Shown here one piece after another: positions 7,720-14,237 of a stretch of 17,981 nucleotides of DNA (position 1 is the first letter of the stretch; each line of letters opens with the position of its first letter). This DNA comes from an uncultured Candidatus Udaeobacter sp. (GTDB taxonomy: Bacteria; Verrucomicrobiota; Verrucomicrobiia; Chthoniobacterales; UBA10450), in NCBI GenBank assembly GCA_955652245.1, contig CATPAV010000074.1, forward strand, positions 1 to 17,981, given 5' to 3'. The notes below the pieces were generated by a model. That model was not told the DNA's origin. It saw only the letters and a list, made by a program, of their open reading frames with translations, and made no database searches. Both the position numbers and the translations under genes were made by a program.

Positions 7720-9181
7720 ATTAGTACGCGCCCTCGGACCGGTCGACGCCACGATGATCGTGATGGGTTCGATGATCGGCTCGGGCATTTTCATCACGTC
7801 GGCCGAATCAGCTCGGTTGATCGGCGCTCCTGGCTGGTTGCTGTTGGCGTGGGCGGTGGCCGGTTTGATGACGATTACTGGCGCGCTCTGTTGCTCGGAG
7901 CTCGCGACTATGATGCCGCGCGCAGGCGGCGTTTACGTTTTTTTGCGCGAAGCCTACGGGCCTTCGATAGGGTTTTTGTACGGCTGGACGCTGTTCCTCG
8001 TGATTCAAACGGGGACCATCGCGGCGGTGGCAATCGCTTTTGCGAAATTTCTTGGCGTCTTCCTTCCGGCGATTGCGTCGGATCATTATTTGATCGCACG
8101 GGTCCGTATTTTCGGCGGATATGCTGTCAGTCTTTCCACCGAGCAATTTATCGCGGTACTCCTGATTTTTCTGCTGACGTGGATAAACACGCGTGGACTG
8201 GAGGTAGGCAAACTCGTCCAGAATACTTTTACGTTCGCGAAAACCACGGCGCTTGCAGGCGTTGTCGTGATTGGCTTCTTGTTAGGCTGGAGCACAAATA
8301 GCGCAGCGCGTTCATCCGCCTGGTGGGATTCCTGGGCGAACGGTTGGAGCCCTCAGATCGCGCAGCCTGGTTTTGCCCTTACTGGTGGGTTGGCCCTGGC
8401 GTTGCTTTTTGGAAAGTCGATGGTCGGCCCGCTCTTCGCGCAGACAGCTTGGACGAACGTGACCTTCGTTGGAAGCGAAGTTCGCGATCCCGGAAGAAAT
8501 CTGGCGCGCGCCATGCTGTTTGGCTGCGGAATCGTGGTGATTCTGTATCTGCTCGCGAATCTCGCTTACATCGCGGTGTTGCCGTTTTCGGGAATCCAAT
8601 ACGCGCCACAAAACCGCGTCGCGGTTGCGATGATGAACGCACTTTTCGGACACGCCGGCGCGATGTGCATGGCGGCCGCGATTATGATTTCGACGTTCGG
8701 CTGCGACAACGGACTCATCCTGTCCGGCGCGCGCGTTTATTTTGCGATGGCATGCGATCGCTTGTTTTTCGAAAAAATTGGGACGACGAATCGCTATCAT
8801 GTCCCAGCGGCAGCATTGGTCGCGCAGGGAATCTGGACAGCTTTTTTAACCTTGCCACGAACGGTGACCACAAATCCTCGAACTGGATCGGTCACTTACG
8901 GAAACGTTTACACGCAGTTGCTCGAATACATTATCTCGGCCGATCTGCTCTTTTACCTTCTGCTCGTCGCGGCGGTGATCGTATTGCGCCGCAAAGAACC
9001 ACAAGCCGAACGGCCTTACCGAACCTGGGGTTATCCGATCGTACCGATCGTGTCGATCGTCCTGGCCGGTTTGGTTATTGTCGATCTTGCCTGGCTCGCG
9101 CCGGCCACTTCTGGAATTGGAATTTTGATCGTGCTGACTGGCGTGCCGGTTTACTTTTTCTGGCGAAGGGTCAGCGGTTGA
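7694..9181 (+). CDS. APC-superfamily amino acid permease
   Basis: A 495-aa polytopic membrane protein of the amino acid-polyamine-organocation superfamily. The first helix carries the substrate-binding signature GSMIGSGIF (residues 25-33), the unwound helix where the amino acid carboxyl group is held, followed by a run of about twelve hydrophobic segments and a C-terminal RPYRTWGYPIVPI motif common in APC exchangers. I chose the ATG at 7694; a TTG one codon earlier is unnecessary, and GAGG at 7683-7686 sits 7 nt upstream. It overlaps pxpA by 26 nt. The placement suggests it moves the substrate or product of the 5-oxoprolinase (5-oxoproline or glutamate), but the family is broad, so this is inference from context. 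Confidence 0.9.
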   Translation: MTAKIENHKLVRALGPVDATMIVMGSMIGSGIFITSAESARLIGAPGWLLLAWAVAGLMTITGALCCSELATMMPRAGGVYVFLREAYGPSIGFLYGWTLFLVIQTGTIAAVAIAFAKFLGVFLPAIASDHYLIARVRIFGGYAVSLSTEQFIAVLLIFLLTWINTRGLEVGKLVQNTFTFAKTTALAGVVVIGFLLGWSTNSAARSSAWWDSWANGWSPQIAQPGFALTGGLALALLFGKSMVGPLFAQTAWTNVTFVGSEVRDPGRNLARAMLFGCGIVVILYLLANLAYIAVLPFSGIQYAPQNRVAVAMMNALFGHAGAMCMAAAIMISTFGCDNGLILSGARVYFAMACDRLFFEKIGTTNRYHVPAAALVAQGIWTAFLTLPRTVTTNPRTGSVTYGNVYTQLLEYIISADLLFYLLLVAAVIVLRRKEPQAERPYRTWGYPIVPIVSIVLAGLVIVDLAWLAPATSGIGILIVLTGVPVYFFWRRVSG

Positions 9182-9243
9182 TTTTTGTGCGCAGCCGTTG
9201 AGCGGATGAATCCGGTTTAGGCTCGGCGCGCGAAACATTTGGC

Positions 9244-9432
9244 ATGCCTGCAAGATCAAAGAAACAGCAAATGGCGGCTGGGGCGGCGCTTGCGGCGAAG
9301 CGCGGGAAACGTTCGACGTCATCTCTCAAAGGTCCGTCGAGGCAAATGGCGAAATCGATGAGCGAAAAACAATTGCGCGAATTCGCGAAAACCAAACGCA
9401 AAAAATTACCGGCGAAAAAACGTAAGCGCTAA
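9244..9432 (+). CDS. Small basic DUF3008-family protein
   Basis: A 62-aa, strongly basic protein. Its layout matches DUF3008: an MPARSKKQQMAAGAAL opening, SSLKGPS in the middle, the core MAKSMSEKQLREFA, and a TKRKKLPAKKRKR tail. These proteins are found in many Gram-negative bacteria and have no established function. The Lys/Arg content suggests nucleic-acid contact, but nothing in the sequence proves it. It lies 62 bp behind the permease on the same strand and may be read from the same transcript or from its own promoter; no clear promoter or ribosome site was found. After it no further gene appears on this strand for over 3 kb. Confidence 0.78.
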   Translation: MPARSKKQQMAAGAALAAKRGKRSTSSLKGPSRQMAKSMSEKQLREFAKTKRKKLPAKKRKR

Positions 9433-9794
9433 CCGCGGATTGTTCATAATCGTCGATCGGAGTCGAGCGTCCGTTCTATATTGGGCGATGGTGCCGACTG
9501 CATATCACGGAGTTTTTGAATCTGTGCGTTTGAGGCGTAAACCGTCAGCCATTGCACCGTAACCAGCGGAATATTCGACGAGATCCGCGCCTTTTTTTCA
9601 GACGACCTTTTTGAAATGGCCCGAGCTGTGCTGGGCAGTCGTCCGTATTACGCGAAGTCTTGAAATCCTTTGCTTACACAAAGGTCAACGATGCTCAGGA
9701 AAAGCGCTAGGCTCGGAGCCTCTTGAATAGCGGGGACGACCTCTTATTTAATCGTTGTCCGACGTGTAAAGAAGCGCGTCGTAGATCCGGACGA
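9433..9794. other. 362-bp stretch without a recognisable gene
   Basis: This gap separates the DUF3008 gene (+) from the DUF4239 gene (-), so the two are convergent. Only very short frames exist, for example 24 codons from the ATG at 9488. There are two T-rich tracts (near 9591-9599 and 9607-9612) without a clear stem before them, and a 13-nt palindrome AGGCTCGGAGCCT near 9710-9722. I see no tRNA, promoter or mobile element. Confidence 0.5.
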
Positions 9795-10598
9795 TCACCT
9801 CGTTCCAGAAGCGCTCTCAGAATCTCGCTGCATTATCTCCATCACCTGTTTCAAAGGCTCCACGCTCACTTTGCTGGTCCCTGTAAAGGGGTGGTCAAGA
9901 ATATATATCAAAACTAAAATTAACGTTATGGTTACCGTCAGCGCGGCTGTCATGAGGTACTGTGCCCTGATGTTCTTCACACCGAGGAAGTACGTGTACG
10001 AGACTGTGATCAGCCCACCGATCAGCAAGACGACCCAGATAACTGAGGGGATTGTATTATTACCGGCAAACACCCGTAGCCTGCGATATTCGGCCAGTTT
10101 ATTTAAGCATCTTAATGATTCGGCGTACAACTCTCTGTTGGGAATCGATTTGTCATCCATCTGATAGAACACTGTTATAAGCGTTGCCATCGCTCTGCTC
10201 GAGTGCAGGCTTACCTCGCCCTGTGACATTCTTTTCAGCTCATCATTATAAACCGAAGCGGTATAATCCATTAACCCCTGTTGTACTATTTTACTCGCAG
10301 GGGCGGGGAATGCTTTCGCGCTGTGAAAAATATCATCGACCTCGTTGGCTTCCATCTGCAGGTTTTTTGTGGCGTCGTCGTATCCACTCCACGTAACAAA
10401 TACGACAAACGCGACAACCACTCCGTAAAGCAGGCCGAACGCATTGAAGATGATGGCCGCCACTTCATGGTTCTCTTTCAAGACCTCCGCCGGATATTTC
10501 TTTCGCACAAAACGAAGTCCGGCTAGCGCGACTGCGGTGGTGAGAGCCGAGACAGTCAAAAATGAAAACACTATCGGTAAATTAAGTAGAAATTGCAT
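9795..10598 (-). CDS. DUF4239 (bestrophin-like) membrane protein
   Basis: A 267-aa integral membrane protein with two helices near the N-terminus (about 5-28 and 47-70), a soluble middle (about 75-180), and two C-terminal helices (about 183-205 and 214-235). This 2+2 layout, the segment FNAFGLLYGVVVAFVVFVTW with the following EAN, and the late LDHPFTG match the DUF4239 family, which has been described as bestrophin-like; its role is unknown. The ATG ends at 10598, with AAGGG only 3 nt before it on the coding strand. It stands alone between two gene-free gaps. Its coding DNA looks more AT-rich and codon use less biased toward G/C endings than neighbouring genes, which could point to later acquisition. 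Confidence 0.75.
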   Translation of the reverse strand: MQFLLNLPIVFSFLTVSALTTAVALAGLRFVRKKYPAEVLKENHEVAAIIFNAFGLLYGVVVAFVVFVTWSGYDDATKNLQMEANEVDDIFHSAKAFPAPASKIVQQGLMDYTASVYNDELKRMSQGEVSLHSSRAMATLITVFYQMDDKSIPNRELYAESLRCLNKLAEYRRLRVFAGNNTIPSVIWVVLLIGGLITVSYTYFLGVKNIRAQYLMTAALTVTITLILVLIYILDHPFTGTSKVSVEPLKQVMEIMQRDSESASGTR

Positions 10599-10720
10599 AA
10601 GCCCTTAACTGTTTTTCGAGAAAATCCCGCCGAGTTGGCAAGATAAAAGAAGCTAAGGTCGACGGCAAAATATTCCGCGCCGAGCTTTGGCTCTCTGTTG
10701 CGGGCATTCAATAAATCGAT

Positions 10721-12865
10721 CTATGCGTGCGCGGCCAACGCGCGGAACACGCGCAATTCGCCGATATCGTATTTGCCGCCGAGCAGCGCATTAACATCTC
10801 CGAAATTTCCGTTGATTGTCTGCCGGAACGCCCCCGCAATTTCCTCCTGCTGAGCCGCCGTAAAGAATCGATCTCGCGCGAGTGGTTCGCCGCGCTCGAT
10901 CGCGGCGACGAGGTGTCCATAAATCGTGCTGCACACGAACCCGCGCGCGCGAGAGATTTCATCGACAGATTCGCCGTTCCGAAAGCGCCGGAGGGTCTGC
11001 GATTGGCTGTCGTTTAGTCCAGAGCGACACAGCTTTGGCCGCAGGGCACCCGTAACCGTCTGGCGCGGATTCGTCGCGAGATAATGAATGATTTCAGCGA
11101 GGAACGGTTTCGCGAAATCCTTTAGCTTCTGCTCCCCAACGCCGGGGATTTGCCGGAACTCGCTCGCAGTGATCGGATAAGCGCGCGCCATTTCACGGAG
11201 CGATACATCGGAGAAGATCACATACGCAGGCACATCGCGTTCGTCGGCCAGTTTCCGGCGCACGCTACGCAAACGCTCGAACAACGCTTCATCGCATTCG
11301 ATTTCGCCGGCGCCGCCTTTGGTGCGCTGTTCTGAAATGTCGATCTGCTTTGTGAGCGTGATGGGTGTCCGCTCTCGCAAAGTATCCAGACCGTTTCTCG
11401 TTAGTTTCAACGTCGCGAATTTGCCGGGCGCGCATTCAATGAGACCCAGTCGCAACAACTCGCGTCCGATCGCCTGCCAGGCATTGCGTTTCAATTCGCG
11501 TCCGATCCCATAAGTTGAAAGTTGATTGTGCCTTCGTTGCCGGATCGCTTGCGTGTCGGCACCGGTTAGTACCTCGACGACATGATTTAAGCCGAATCCG
11601 AATCCGCTTTTTGCACAGATCCGGTGGACGCAGGAGAGGAATTTTTGCGCAGGTATTGTACCGTCAAATGTTTCGCGCGGAGTGAGACAGTTATCGCAGC
11701 CGTTGCACGACGGTTGATCGTATTCTTCGCCGAAATAACGCAACAACATCGCGCGCCGGCATTCGCGGGTCTCGGCGTAATGCACCATTTGCCGGAGCTG
11801 CTCGCGCGCGATGCGTTGCTCGTTCTCGCTCTTCTCATTGATGAAATGCGTTTGCTTCACCACATCACTCGCGTTGAAAAGCAGCGCGCATTCGCTCGGC
11901 AATCCATCTCGCCCGGCGCGGCCCGTTTCCTGATAATAGCTTTCGATGTTCTTCGGCAGATCGTGATGAACGACGAAACGCACGTTCGGTTTATTGATTC
12001 CCATCCCGAAAGCGATCGTCGCCGTGATCACCCGGACGTCATCTCGCAGGAACAGCTCTTGATTTTGGGTGCGTTCCCTGGCCGTGAGACCGGCGTGATA
12101 TGGTTTTGCTTTGATGCTATTCGCGCTCAGTTTCGCTGCGAGTGAGTCGGCCGTTTTTCTGCTCGCGCAATAAACGATACCGCTCTCGTTAGGCCGACCA
12201 GTAATGAATGCGAGCAGTTGTTCGTACGGTGCCGATTTCGGAACGACGCGATAAGTAAGATTCGGTCGATTAAAGCTGGCGACATAACAGCGCGGATCGC
12301 GCAGATCGAGCTGCTTGAGGATGTCCGCGCGCACCCGCTCGGTTGCAGTCGCAGTGAGTGCCATAATTGGCACATCCGGCAAATGTCTCCGCAACTTTTT
12401 CAATTCGCGATATTCCGGGCGAAAATCGTGACCCCATTCACTGATGCAATGCGCCTCGTCGATTGCGATCTGCGTAATGTTCCAGTTCAGCGCCCGTTCC
12501 AGAAAGGTGTCGAGCATCAAGCGTTCCGGCGCGACGTAAAGCAGCTGGTACTCGCCACGATGAAGTCGGCGCAGTCGCGCGACCGCTTCATCTCGATCTA
12601 ACGCTGAGTTTAAGAACGTGGTCGCGATCCCGCTCGTTTGCAACGCATCGACCTGGTCTTTCATCAACGAAATCAAAGGCGACACAACGATTGTCAGCCC
12701 CTCGCGGAGGAGTGCCGGCAATTGAAAGCAAAGTGACTTCCCGCCGCCCGTCGGCATTAACGCAAAAACATCGCGCCCCGCCAACGCGTCAGTGACAATT
12801 TCCTTTTGCAACGGACGAAACTCGGAGTAGCCGAAATGTTTTTTGAGCGCGCCGGGCAGATCCAT
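10721..12865 (-). CDS. recQ: ATP-dependent DNA helicase RecQ
   Basis: A 714-aa 3'-5' DNA helicase of recombination repair. Superfamily 2 motifs are in order: FRPLQ (16-20), Walker A TGGGKS (39-44), DEAH (136-139) followed by CISEWGHDFRPEY, TATAT (171-175), and the motif VI QETGRAGRDG (312-321). The zinc site of the RecQ C-terminal region has Cys369, Cys387, Cys390 and Cys393. The RQC winged helix spans about 400-500, an HRDC domain about 526-600, and a final helix-turn-helix-type module (HTH_40-like) about 617-705. The domain set is complete and slightly longer than E. coli RecQ because of that last module. It is divergent from the broken secreted-protein gene, 99 bp away. No strong ribosome site was seen before the ATG. 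Confidence 0.96.
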   Translation of the reverse strand: MDLPGALKKHFGYSEFRPLQKEIVTDALAGRDVFALMPTGGGKSLCFQLPALLREGLTIVVSPLISLMKDQVDALQTSGIATTFLNSALDRDEAVARLRRLHRGEYQLLYVAPERLMLDTFLERALNWNITQIAIDEAHCISEWGHDFRPEYRELKKLRRHLPDVPIMALTATATERVRADILKQLDLRDPRCYVASFNRPNLTYRVVPKSAPYEQLLAFITGRPNESGIVYCASRKTADSLAAKLSANSIKAKPYHAGLTARERTQNQELFLRDDVRVITATIAFGMGINKPNVRFVVHHDLPKNIESYYQETGRAGRDGLPSECALLFNASDVVKQTHFINEKSENEQRIAREQLRQMVHYAETRECRRAMLLRYFGEEYDQPSCNGCDNCLTPRETFDGTIPAQKFLSCVHRICAKSGFGFGLNHVVEVLTGADTQAIRQRRHNQLSTYGIGRELKRNAWQAIGRELLRLGLIECAPGKFATLKLTRNGLDTLRERTPITLTKQIDISEQRTKGGAGEIECDEALFERLRSVRRKLADERDVPAYVIFSDVSLREMARAYPITASEFRQIPGVGEQKLKDFAKPFLAEIIHYLATNPRQTVTGALRPKLCRSGLNDSQSQTLRRFRNGESVDEISRARGFVCSTIYGHLVAAIERGEPLARDRFFTAAQQEEIAGAFRQTINGNFGDVNALLGGKYDIGELRVFRALAAHA

Positions 12866-12964
12866 TGGCAGAGTTCTAAATCGCCTTCGCCAGCCGGGAT
12901 AGTAAAATCATCCGTGCACAAAGCTTGCGTATTCGGCGATGCAACAGCACGCTCGCTGGACATA

Positions 12965-13515
12965 ATGAAACCAATTCCGATTGCAATAGTTCTCCTTCTA
13001 CTCGGGCCGACAGCGTGGGCGCAAAATTACCCGGGCGGCATCGTCTACGGCCCGAAAGCAGCCTTCAACATTGCTGCTCCCGAGGGCTGGGTCTTGGACA
13101 ATAAGGCCGGGGCTGATCAAGGGTTGCCCCTGTGTTCTTTATCCCAAAGGTTCATCGTGGGCGGGCGCGAAGACGATCATGTATGCCAAAATCGCCAGCA
13201 ACCCAATTTGAAGACGTGAACGCATTCGTCGCGATGGCGATCAAGGAAATGAAAGATCGACATGGTACACCGAAAGAGAAGATCGCTTCCGGAAAAACGC
13301 GAGACGGCCACGACTACTTCATTAATGAATATCCGGCGACCAAGACCTATTCCCAATGGGAGCGAGTCGCCTACGTCCAATTGCCGCGCGCCGTTGCTTA
13401 TATCGTCCTCTCATCGAGAGATGAGCCGAGCTATCGCAAATATTCACCGGCACTGACTGAGGTGCTGAAATCCTTTGCGTATCTCGAGCCGAAAGCCGAT
13501 CGCGATCAGCATTAA
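12965..13515 (+). pseudogene. Secreted protein of unknown function, broken by two frameshifts
   Basis: From the ATG at 12965 the frame gives a signal peptide (MKPIPIAIVLLLLGPTAWA, cut before QNYPGG) and 55 residues up to GLP. At the CCCC run 13127-13130 dropping one C moves into a frame reading CVLYPKGSSWAGAKTIMYAK and then IAS, until a TGA at 13209. At the CCC run 13202-13204 dropping another C moves into the third frame, QFEDVNAFVAMAIKEM, which stays open for 100 more codons to the TAA at 13513-13515. Each segment continues smoothly into the next, so an intact protein of about 182 aa is the likely ancestor. No known domain is recognised. The two shifts may be real decay or sequencing errors. 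It is divergent from recQ. Confidence 0.75.
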
Positions 13516-13576
13516 CTCCGGCGCTCTTGAATCGCCGCCAAATATCCGTGATTACTTCAGCGGCTTTGCGCCGAGA
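13512..13576 (-). pseudogene. thrS (remnant): Decayed copy of the 3' end of thrS
   Basis: This 65-bp stretch aligns by eye with the last 70 bp of the intact thrS (14238-14307) in the same orientation, about 78% of aligned bases identical with one 1-nt and one 4-nt gap. Both start at a stop codon on the minus strand (TAA here, TAG in thrS) and share blocks such as AATATCCG, AATCG and GCGCCGAGA. The 4-nt gap breaks the frame, so it codes for nothing. Homology ends at 13576. Its stop overlaps the stop of the secreted-protein gene (TTAA at 13512-13515), as if the two genes were once convergent neighbours. Confidence 0.7.
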
Positions 13577-13586
13577 ATCCCTAGAA
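13574..13586 (+). repeat. 13-bp direct repeat, left copy
   Basis: AGAATCCCTAGAA occurs here and again, without mismatch, at 14210-14222. The left copy begins where homology to the 3' end of thrS stops. The pair brackets the tail-tube gene and its promoter. Confidence 0.7.
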
Positions 13587-13588
13587 TC

Positions 13589-13617
13589 TTGACAAGGCTA
13601 GCGTATTTTCATATCAG
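13589..13617 (+). promoter_or_regulatory. Sigma70-type promoter for the tail-tube gene
   Basis: A perfect -35 hexamer TTGACA (13589-13594) is followed after exactly 17 bp by TATCAG (13612-13617), which matches four of six bases of the -10 consensus. Transcription would begin near 13624, about 40 nt before the ATG at 13666. It lies inside the segment bracketed by the 13-bp repeats, so the gene carries its own promoter. Confidence 0.6.
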
Positions 13618-13665
13618 GCTGCTCTCGCCGTCTGCATTTCGTTAGCCGAAGGGCGGTTCCCAATC

Positions 13666-14187
13666 ATGGCTGAATTTTCTGTCAATCCGACACGTTTTGA
13701 CCCGTATAAGAACTTCAAATTCCGGATCAAATGGGATGGTCGCTATGTCGCTGGTATCAGCAAGATTAGCGGACTGCGGCGCACAACTGAAGTCATTCAG
13801 CATCGCGAAGGCGGCGATCCCAGCAGTAGCCGTAAATCGCCCGGGCGCATCGAATACGATCCGATCACGCTTGAGCGCGGCGTTACTCACGACCCGGAAT
13901 TCGAGAACTGGGCCAACAAAGTCTGGCGCTTGGGCGCTGGTCTGGGCGCGGAAGTTTCGCTAAAAGATTTCCGCAAAGATATCACCCTCGATCTCTACAA
14001 TGAGGCAGGGCAACTTGTCCTCTCTTACAAAATCTATCGCTGCTGGGTGTCCGAATACCAGATACTGCCGGACCTGGATGCCAATGCGAACGCCATCGCC
14101 ATCGAGCAGCTTAAATTGGAAAATGAAGGCTGGGAGCGCGACCAATCGGTGACGGAACCGGCCGAGCCGAAGTTTAAGAAACCTTAA
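13666..14187 (+). CDS. Solitary contractile phage-tail / injection-system tube protein (gp19-like)
   Basis: A 173-aa protein of the T4 gp19-like tail tube family (phage tail region protein), whose relatives form the inner tube of contractile tails and extracellular contractile injection systems. Evidence: the opening FDPYKNFKFRIKWDGRYVAG, SKISGLRRTTEV, then the hallmark LERGVTHDPEFENWANKVW (residues 69-87), and the C-terminal LENEGWERD. It has no signal peptide. Tube proteins normally stand beside sheath, baseplate and ATPase genes; none is near here, so it is an orphan. Translation starts at the ATG at 13666, with GAAGGG about 12 nt upstream (weak spacing). It is flanked by a thrS remnant and the intact thrS end, and by 13-bp repeats. 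Whether it makes tubes, supplies a distant cluster, or serves another role cannot be told. Confidence 0.85.
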   Translation: MAEFSVNPTRFDPYKNFKFRIKWDGRYVAGISKISGLRRTTEVIQHREGGDPSSSRKSPGRIEYDPITLERGVTHDPEFENWANKVWRLGAGLGAEVSLKDFRKDITLDLYNEAGQLVLSYKIYRCWVSEYQILPDLDANANAIAIEQLKLENEGWERDQSVTEPAEPKFKKP

Positions 14188-14209
14188 TTAAGCAGAAATT
14201 TCCCGAGCT

Positions 14210-14222
14210 AGAATCCCTAGAA
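14210..14222 (+). repeat. 13-bp direct repeat, right copy
   Basis: AGAATCCCTAGAA, identical to 13574-13586. It lies 22 bp after the stop of the tail-tube gene and 15 bp before the thrS stop codon. Confidence 0.7.
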
Positions 14223-14237
14223 AGCTTCAATTGTCAC

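Noticed and set aside
8323..9201. Long plus-strand frame (292 codons) over the permease
   Set aside because: Very Arg/Ser-rich, no motif, and it lies fully over a well-supported APC permease in another frame.
9171..9210. Hairpin terminator after the permease
   Set aside because: AGCGGTTG and CAGCCGTT look paired at first sight but are near-direct repeats, not complements.
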